DNA of 64,000 bases, taken from the NCBI RefSeq assembly GCF_022539505.1, contig NC_061512.1:149403962-149467961 (forward strand). Direction: 5' to 3'. The notes beneath the pieces were generated by a model. It did no database searches, was not told the DNA's origin, and worked only from the letters and a program-made list of their open reading frames with translations. This document shows positions 56,890 through 64,000 of this stretch, piece by piece; within the stretch, counting starts at the first letter, position 1; each line of letters opens with the position of its first letter. The translations under genes were made by a program, and so were the position numbers. Source of the stretch: Lolium rigidum (lineage: Eukaryota > Streptophyta > Magnoliopsida > Poales > Poaceae).

Positions 56890-58046
56890 TGACCTATTTT
56901 CTGCCCTGCCCTGATGTGTGTGGTTTTGGATGAAACACACACCTTTCAAAGGAAATTCATGGTTTTCAAAGTGTTTTATCTGAATAACTTCCAAATGAAT
57001 CATGTTACTAGTAGGGAGGTAGTAAAATCGATTGTTCTGAGATTACTCCCAATGCTCTGGGTCGCAATATATTGCTAGAAGAAAAAAAAATTCTACGGTA
57101 AATTCAAGACGGTTACTGAAATAATTTGAGTCAGTTACTACAGCTCATAAGTGTGTTCTGTTAGGACCGTTGACGGAAGTAAATACTCGGTAAAATTATT
57201 CATATAACCGATTTTATTGTCCTATTATCATAATTGCACATGATTTGAGAGAGATTCGACGGTTGGGTGTCTTTACAAGTATAGGCTCACATTAACTGTT
57301 TACGTTCGGCAAAGGGCAAAATCGTAATGAATTGAGTAACGGTAACTTGTAAGGCATGGGACTAATTTGGACTTATTTACTTATTTATTATCTTCCATTT
57401 GTGGAGATGTTATCTTTCTGTTTCAGCAACTTGCGACAACAAATAAATATCATTGTTTTCCTAAAAAAACGACATGAACAATTGGACTCATTTAACCGTC
57501 ACATGTTGGACGTTGTCTTTGTGTTTGAGCAACTTACGACAACAAATTAACATCATTGTTTTCCTAAAAATCAGCATGGCCAATTGTAGACTGACGTATA
57601 TGCAATAATCGGTGATGTGAAGGTTGGTTTTCAACTTCATGGGTTTACTTCTATTGAATGAACCTTTGGGATAAATATGTTAAACATAAATTATTTTATA
57701 TTAGATGGATATCCTCAAACATGTATTTCCACACATGTTACTTAGGATGCCTTTTGTGTACCAAAATATCATTTTTATTTTGAAAATACTTACTACCACG
57801 AAAACCACCTCATATCACATTTGATGGCAATAAACAAATCTAAGCAACTATGGACCCAAGCGATTGATTGCAAGATCGTGGACTCTGTCGTTGAGCAACA
57901 AACAATACATAAAAAGTATGTGTTCAAAGAGTTTCCATTGTCCTTATACTATAATTGTGTGGAACTTGTTTTTCTTGTACTCTACCATTTTAGACCCAAA
58001 CATGGATGTCCACCACAACTCAACATAACATGTCATATTACTAACC
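56890..58046. other. Intergenic region upstream of the PABP gene
   Basis: AT-rich sequence with no credible frame. It includes a 103-bp direct duplication (listed separately) and several short A-runs. Distal promoter elements of the neighbouring gene may lie here but none is recognisable. Confidence 0.5.
57400..57575. repeat. Direct duplication, period 103 bp
   Basis: AGCAACTTGCGACAACAAAT at 57425 recurs as AGCAACTTACGACAACAAAT at 57528, each followed by ATCATTGTTTTCCTAAAAA. The copies are moderately diverged. Confidence 0.8.
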
Positions 58047-58662
58047 GGAAGGATCTAGAAGGTTGAATAGAGGGGGTGAATAGGTGACTATCATTTTTTA
58101 ATTTCTTTTGCGGTTTTAGGGAACAAAAAGAGTGTAAGTTATCTAGATCATGCAACTAGGTGGACAACCTACATGACAAGGATACAAGCAAACATATAAT
58201 ATGCAACTAGCAAGATATATGATAGACAATTAAATAAGTCATATCAAGTAAGTAAAGGATAAAAAAAATTTGAAGACAATGATGTATCCTGGAGTTCCCT
58301 ACTTTGAGGGGGTAACATCTCCATTGGAGAGTGTGGCAACACAATGGCCATCAATAGCTGCAATGACTCGCATCATTCTCCTCAGATAGTGCAAGGGGCC
58401 ACGATCCACTATGTGGTTCCCCTAGAGAAGGCAACCGGACCTTCACAAGTAAATTTTGGGAAATCTCCACGGCCAAGTTGGAGGTTCCAAAGAACACCAC
58501 GAGCTCAACGGCACCAAGAATGAGCTTCACGGCCACCACTTCCTTCTACGGTGTCCAAACACCCAACAATAACTAGTTCCACATGGAAAAGTACGTATAG
58601 GGAATCAAATTTTCTCTAGTGGGATGGCAGATCTAGGTCTTCTCACCCATGCCCTAGAAGAT
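58047..58662 (-). repeat. Truncated Copia LTR (Maximus-like), minus strand
   Basis: On the minus strand it ends CACCTATTCACCCCCTCTAT then CTAGATCCTTCC, the same closing phrase as the LTR ending at 33347 but on the opposite strand. It is cut at 58662 by the Athila-type LTR. Confidence 0.6.
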
Positions 58663-60255
58663 TGATGCGTGCAATCGACACACGTCCGTTGGGAACCCCA
58701 AGAGGAAGGTGTGATGCAGACAAGCAAGTTTTCCCTCAGAAAGAAACCAAGGTTTATCGAACCAGGAAGAGCCAAGAAGCACGTTGAAGGTTGATGGTGG
58801 CGGAATGTAATGTGGCGCAACACCAGGGATTCCGGCGCCAACGTGGAACCTGCACAACACAACCAAAGTACTTTGCCCCAACGAAACAGTGAGGTTGTCA
58901 ATCTCACCGGCTTGCTGTAACAAAGGATTAACCGTATTGTGTGGAAGATGATTGTTTGCGAGAAACGAGTAAAGAACAATTGCAGTAGATTGTATGCGAT
59001 GTAAAGAATAGGACCGGGGTCCACAGGTCACTAGAGGTGTCTCTCCCATAAGGTAAAAGCATGTTGGGTGAACAAATTACGATCGGGCAATTGACAAATA
59101 GAGAGGGCATAACAATGCACATACATGACATGATAAATATAGTGAGATTTAATTGGGCATTACGACAAAGTACATAGACCGCTATCCAAGCATGCATCTA
59201 TGCCTAAAAATTCCACCTTCAGAGTTATCATCCGAACCCCTTCCAGTATTAAGTTGCAAAACAACGGACAATTGAATTAAGTATGGTGCGTAATGTAATC
59301 AATAACTACATCCTTAGACATAGCATCAATGTTTTATCCCTAGTGGCAACAAGACATCCACAACCTTAGAACTTTCTCGTCACTCGTCCCCGATTTAATG
59401 GAGGCATGAACCCACTATCGAGCATAAATACTCCCTCTTGGAGTTAAGAGCAAAAACTTGGTCGAGCCTCTACTAATAACGGAGAGCATGCAAGATCATA
59501 AACAACACATAGGTAATAACTTGATAATTAACATAACATAGTATTCTCTATCCATCGGATCCCGACAAACACAACATATAGTATTACGGATAGATGATCT
59601 TGATCATGTTAGGCAGCTCACAAGATCCAACAATGAAGCACAATGAGGAGAAGACAACCATCTAGCTACTGCTATGGACCCATAGTCCAGGGGTGAACTA
59701 CTCACTCATCACTCCGGAGGCGACCATGGCGGTGAAGAGTCCTCCGGGAGATGAATCCCCTCTCCGGCGAGGTGCCGGAGGAGATATCCGTAATCCCCCG
59801 AGATGGGATTGGCGGCGGCGGCGTCTCGCAAGGTTTTCCGTATCGTGGCTCTCGGTACCGGGGGTTTCGCGACGGAGGCTATTTGTAGGCGGAAAGGCGA
59901 GGTAAGGGCGTCACGAGGGGCCCACACCATAGGTCGGCGCGGCCGGGGCCCGGGCCGCGCCGCCTCGGTGTCCGGCCACCTCGTGGCCCCACTTCGACTC
60001 TCCTTCGGTCTTCTGGAAGCTTCGTGGCAAAATAGGACCCTGGGCGTTGATTTCGTCCAATTCCGAGAATATTTCGTTACTAGGATTTCTGAAACCAAAA
60101 ACAGCCAAAAACAGCAACTGGCACTTCGGCATCACGTTAATAGGTTAGTGCCAGAAAATGCATAAACACGACATATAATGTGTATAAAACATGTAGATAT
60201 CATCAATAATGTAGCATGGAACATAAGAAATTATCGATACGTCGGAGACGTATCA
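58663..60255 (-). repeat. 3' LTR of a non-autonomous Athila-type element (1593 bp)
   Basis: On the minus strand it starts TGATACGTCTCCGACGTATC at 60255 and ends GATTGCACGCATCA at 58663. This palindromic start and the whole text are those of Sabrina/WHAM-type Gypsy LTRs in wheat relatives. The ACAAATAGCCTCCG word near 59887 is the TATA region, followed by a GC-rich leader containing GCCGCCGCCGCCAATCCCAT. The 5' LTR lies beyond the window, so age cannot be estimated. Confidence 0.85.
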
Positions 60256-60270
60256 GCATCCCCAAGCTTA
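60256..60270 (-). other. Polypurine tract of the Athila-type element
   Basis: On the minus strand AAGCTTGGGGATGC directly precedes the 3' LTR start. Two further copies of the same 16-mer lie at 62135-62150 and 62193-62208. Confidence 0.65.
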
Positions 60271-62121
60271 GTTCCGCTCGTCCCGAGCGAGTAAACGATA
60301 ACAAAGATAATTTCCGGAGTGACATGCCATCATAACCTTGATCATACTATTGTAAGCATATGTAATGAATGCAGCGATCAAAACAATGGTAATGACATGA
60401 GTAAACAAATGAATCATAAAGCAAAGACTTTTCATGAATAGTACTTCAAGACAAGCATCAATAAGTCTTGCATAAGAGTTAACTCATAAAGTAATAAATC
60501 AAAGTAAAGGTATTGAAGCAACACAAAGGAAGATTAAGTTTCAGCGGTTGCTTTCAACTTGTAACATGTATATCTCATGGATAATTGTCAACATAGAATA
60601 ATATAACAAGTGCAATATGCAAGTATGTAGGAATCAATGCACAGTTCACACAAGTGTTTGCTTCTTGAGGTGGAGAGAAATAGGTGAACTGACTCAACAT
60701 AAAACTAAAAAGAATGATCCTTCAAAGAGGAAAGCATCGATTGCTATATTTGTGCTAGAGCTTTTATTTTGAAAACATGAAACAATTTTATCAACGGTAG
60801 TAATAAAGCATATGAATTATGTAAATTATATCTTACAAGTTGCAAGCCTCATGCATAGTATACTAATAGTGCCCGCACCTTGTCCTAATTAGCTTGGACT
60901 ACCGGATCATCGCAATACACATGTTTTAACCAAGTGTCACAATGGGGTACCTCCATGCCGCCTCGTACAAAGGTCTAAGGAGAAAGCTCGCATTTTGGAT
61001 TTCTTGCTTTTGATTATTCTCAACTTAGACATCCATACCGGGACAACATGGACAACAGATAATGGACTCCTCTTTAATGCATAAGCATGTGGCAACAATT
61101 ATTATTCTCATATGAGATTGAGGATATATGTCCAAAACTGAAACTTCCACCATGATTCATGGCTTTAGTTAGCAGCCCAATGTTCTTCTCTAACAATATG
61201 TATGCTCCAACCATTAAGGTGGTAGATCTCTCTTACTTCGTACAAGACGGACATGCATAGCAACTCACATGATATTCAACAAAGAATAGTTGATGGCGTC
61301 CCCGTAAACATGGTTATCGCACAACAAGCAACTTAATAAGAGATAAAGTGCATAAGTACATATTCAATACCACAATAGTTTTTAAGCTATTTGTCCCATG
61401 AGCTATATATTGTAAAGGCGAATGATGGAATTTTAAAGGTAGCACTCAAGCAATTTACTTTGGAATGGCGGAGAAATACCATGTAGTAGGTAGGTATGGT
61501 GGACACAAATGGCATAGTGGTTGGCTCAAGGATTTTGGATGCATGAGAAGTATTCCCTCTCGATACAAGGTTTAGGCTAGCAAGGTTATTTTGAAACAAA
61601 CACAAGGATGAACTGGTGCAGCAAAACTCACATAAAAGACATATTGTAAACATTATAAGACTCTACACCGTCTTCCTTGTTGTTCAAAACTCAATACTAG
61701 ATATTATCTAGACTTTAGAGAGACCAAATATGCAAACCAAATTAGCAAGCTCTATGCGTTTCTTCATTAATGGGTGCAAAGTATATGGTGCAAGAGCTTA
61801 AACATGAGCACAACAATTGCCAAGTATCAAATTATTCAAGACATTTTAGAATTACTACATGTAGCATTTCCCGATTCCAACCATATAACAATTTAACGAA
61901 GAAGATTCAACCTTCGCCATGAATACTATGAGTAAAGCCTAAGGACATATTTGTCCATATGCAACAGCGGAGCGTGTCTCTCTCCCACACAATGAATGCT
62001 AGGATCCATTTTATTCAAACAAAAACAAAAACAAACCGACGCTCCAAGCAAAGTACATAAGATGTGACGGAATAAAAATATAGTTTCAGTGGAGGAACCT
62101 GATAATGTTGTCGATGAAGAA

Positions 62122-62208
62122 GGGGATGCCTTGGGCATCCCCAAGCTTAGACGCTTGAGTCTTCTTAGAATATGCAGGGGTGAACCACCGGGGCATCCCC
62201 AAGCTTAG
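62122..62208 (-). repeat. Two internal copies of the polypurine-tract motif with a hairpin
   Basis: GCATCCCCAAGCTTAG (plus strand) occurs at 62135-62150 and 62193-62208, identical to 60256-60271. GGGGATGCC and GGCATCCCC around 62122-62142 form a 9-bp stem with a 3-base loop overlapping the first copy. Confidence 0.85.
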
Positions 62209-62839
62209 AGTTTTCACTCTCCTTGATCATATTGCATCATACTCCTCTCTTGATCCTTGGAAACTTCCTCCACACCAAACTCGAAACAACTCATTAGAGG
62301 GTTAGTGGACAATAAAAATTAACATGTTCAGAGGTGACACAATCATTCTTAACACTTCTGGACATTGCATAAAGCTACTGGACATTAATGGATCAAAGAA
62401 ATTCATCCAACATAGCAAAAGAGGCAATGCGAAATAAAAAGGCAGAATCTGCCAAAACGAACAATCCGTAAAGATGGATTTTATTGAGGCACCAGACTTG
62501 CTCAAATGAAAATGCCCAAATTGAATGAAAGTTGCGTACATATCTGAGGATCACGCACGTAAATTGGCTGAATTTTCTGAGCTACCTACAGGGAGGCAGG
62601 TTGAAATTCGTGACAGCAAAGAAATCTGAAACTGCGCAGTAATCCAAATCTAGTATTTACTTTACTATCAAAGACTTACTTGGCACAACAAAACACAAAA
62701 CTAAGATTAGGAGGGGTTGATACAGTAGTAAACAACTTCCAAGACTCAAATATAAAACAAAGTACTGTAGTAAAAACATGGGTTGTCTCCCATAAGCGAT
62801 TTTCCTTAACGCCTTTCAGCTAGGCGCAGAAAGTGTATA

Positions 62840-64000
62840 TCAAGTAACATCAAGAGACGAAGCATCAACATCATAATTTGCTCTAATAATAGAATCATAA
62901 GGTAACTTCATTCTTTTTCTAGGGAAGTGTTCCATACCTTTCTTGAGAGGAAATTGATATTTAATATTACATTCCTTCATATCAATAGTAGCACCAACGG
63001 TTCGAAGAAAAGGTCTTCCCAATATAATGGGGCAAGATGCATTGCATTCAATATCCAAGACAACAAAATCAACGGGGACAAGGTTATTGTTAACCATAAT
63101 ATGAACATTATCAACTCTCCCCAAAGGTTTCTTTTTAGCATTATCAGCGAGATTAACATCCAGATAACAATTTTTCAATGGTGGCAAGTCAAGCATATCA
63201 TAGACTTTCTTAGGCATAACGTAAATACTTGCACCAAGATCACATAAAGCATTACAATCAAAATCATTGACCCTCATTTTAATGATGGGTTCCCAACCAT
63301 CCTCTAGCTTTCTAGGAATAGAAGTTTCAAGTTTTAGTTTCTCTTCTCTAGCTTTTATGAGAGTATTTGTAATATGTTTTGTGAAAGCCAAGTTTACAGC
63401 GCTAGCATTGGGACTCTTAGCAAGTTTTTGTAAGAACTTTATAACTTCAGAGATGTGGAAATCATCAAAATCTAAATCATTATGAGCTACAGCAATGGGA
63501 TCATCATCCCCAATGTTGAAAAAAAATTCAGCAGTTTTATCACAGGCAGTTTCAGCAGTTTTAGCAGTTTCAGGTAATTTTGCGCGCTTTGCACTAGGAG
63601 TAGAAACATTGCCAACACCAATTATTTTACCATTAATAGTAGGAGGTGCAGCAACATGTGAGGAATCAACATTAGTTGTGGTGGTAATAGTCCAAACTTT
63701 AGCTACATTATTCTCTTTAGCTAGTTTTTCATTTTCTTCTCTATCCCACCTAGCACGCAATTCAGCCATTAATCTTATATTCTCATTAATTCTAATTTGG
63801 ATGGCATTTGCTGTAGTAATAATTTTATTTTCAATATCCCTATTAGGCATAACTTTCGATTTCAAAAGATCAACATCAGAGGCAAGACTATCAACCTTAG
63901 AAGCGAGAATATCAATTTTATTGAGTTTTTCCTCAACGTATTTGTTAAAGGTAGTTTGTGTACTAATAAATTCTTTAAGCATAGCTTCAAGTCCAGGGGG
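62840..64000 (-). CDS. Athila-type gag C-terminus and aspartic protease (partial)
   Basis: The frame is open to the window edge (PPGLEAMLKEF precedes the first Met at 63982), so the N-terminal gag lies outside. A coiled-coil stretch (EEKLNKIDILASKVDSLASD) and a charged linker follow. The protease core shows NALCDLGASIYVMPKKVYDM, with Asp-Leu-Gly-Ala-Ser as usual in Athila instead of DTG, then FVVLDIECNASCPIILGRPF. It ends at 62840 with SSLDVT. It would mature the particle proteins. No stop or shift is visible, so this part may still be translated. Confidence 0.85.
   Translation of the reverse strand, partial: PPGLEAMLKEFISTQTTFNKYVEEKLNKIDILASKVDSLASDVDLLKSKVMPNRDIENKIITTANAIQIRINENIRLMAELRARWDREENEKLAKENNVAKVWTITTTTNVDSSHVAAPPTINGKIIGVGNVSTPSAKRAKLPETAKTAETACDKTAEFFFNIGDDDPIAVAHNDLDFDDFHISEVIKFLQKLAKSPNASAVNLAFTKHITNTLIKAREEKLKLETSIPRKLEDGWEPIIKMRVNDFDCNALCDLGASIYVMPKKVYDMLDLPPLKNCYLDVNLADNAKKKPLGRVDNVHIMVNNNLVPVDFVVLDIECNASCPIILGRPFLRTVGATIDMKECNIKYQFPLKKGMEHFPRKRMKLPYDSIIRANYDVDASSLDVT

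Larger units (their letters stand above)
58663..64000 (-). mobile_element. Non-autonomous Athila-type Gypsy retrotransposon (partial)
   Basis: The order on the minus strand is gag-protease (running off the window), 2.5 kb of noncoding sequence, polypurine tract, 3' LTR. No reverse transcriptase, RNase H or integrase motif occurs between the protease stop at 62840 and the tract near 60260, so it depends on a helper. This fits the Sabrina-like group, several members of which lack pol. Confidence 0.8.

Noticed and set aside
58605..59197. Frames of 89-139 codons in the Athila-type LTR
   Set aside because: They are U5/R text of the LTR, with no conserved protein.

Overview
This is a plant nuclear window from a grass, most likely Pooideae (wheat/barley/oat/ryegrass group). 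The evidence is the mobile elements: a BARE/Angela-type Copia LTR, an Athila-type Gypsy element resembling the Sabrina/WHAM families, Stowaway, Mariner and Harbinger elements, and L1-type LINEs. The one clear host gene has the nine-exon layout of plant poly(A)-binding protein. I cannot separate Triticeae from Aveneae/Poeae by eye.

Layout. 1-5815: decayed Angela-like Copia, its internal region followed by its 3' LTR. 6000-12447: a 6.4-kb insertion starting TG, ending CA and flanked by the 5-bp duplication GGAGG, with a promoter on the minus strand; read here as a giant solo LTR. 12823-18082: a complete Copia with 105-bp LTRs, an almost intact pol and a frameshifted gag. 18622-20851: a non-autonomous Copia-like element with 176-bp LTRs and no pol. 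21541-21718: a stray piece of poly(A)-binding protein gene. 22103-22902: a LINE tail.

22.9-49.3 kb: a tandemly duplicated low-copy sequence (at least four partial units) into which many elements inserted. These are a Mariner (24749-27625), a Harbinger-like element carrying an odd ORF (28910-30684), a mixed zone of LTR and DNA-element pieces with an assembly gap (30785-34173), a short LINE (35027-36369), a Mutator-like element filled with a 300-bp minisatellite (36731-38824), a 5.6-kb LINE (39366-45006) and a SINE (49023-49173). Because the units are paralogous, one unit often shows the empty site of an insertion in another, which fixes element ends far better than a single copy could.

49.3-51.4 kb holds Gypsy pol scraps, short tandem repeats and possibly organelle-derived DNA. 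51466-56638 (minus): the intact poly(A)-binding protein gene, 653 aa, with four RRMs and a C-terminal MLLE domain; its A-rich leader and telo-box suggest the regulation usual for translation genes. 57-58 kb is sparse intergenic DNA. 58047-58662 is a truncated LTR. 58663-64000 (minus) is the 3' part of a non-autonomous Athila-type element with gag-protease but no polymerase.

Only the poly(A)-binding protein gene looks like a functioning host gene. The Copia pol at 14.8-18.0 kb is the best preserved mobile-element enzyme. I found no prokaryote-like system, CRISPR array, rRNA or functional tRNA gene.
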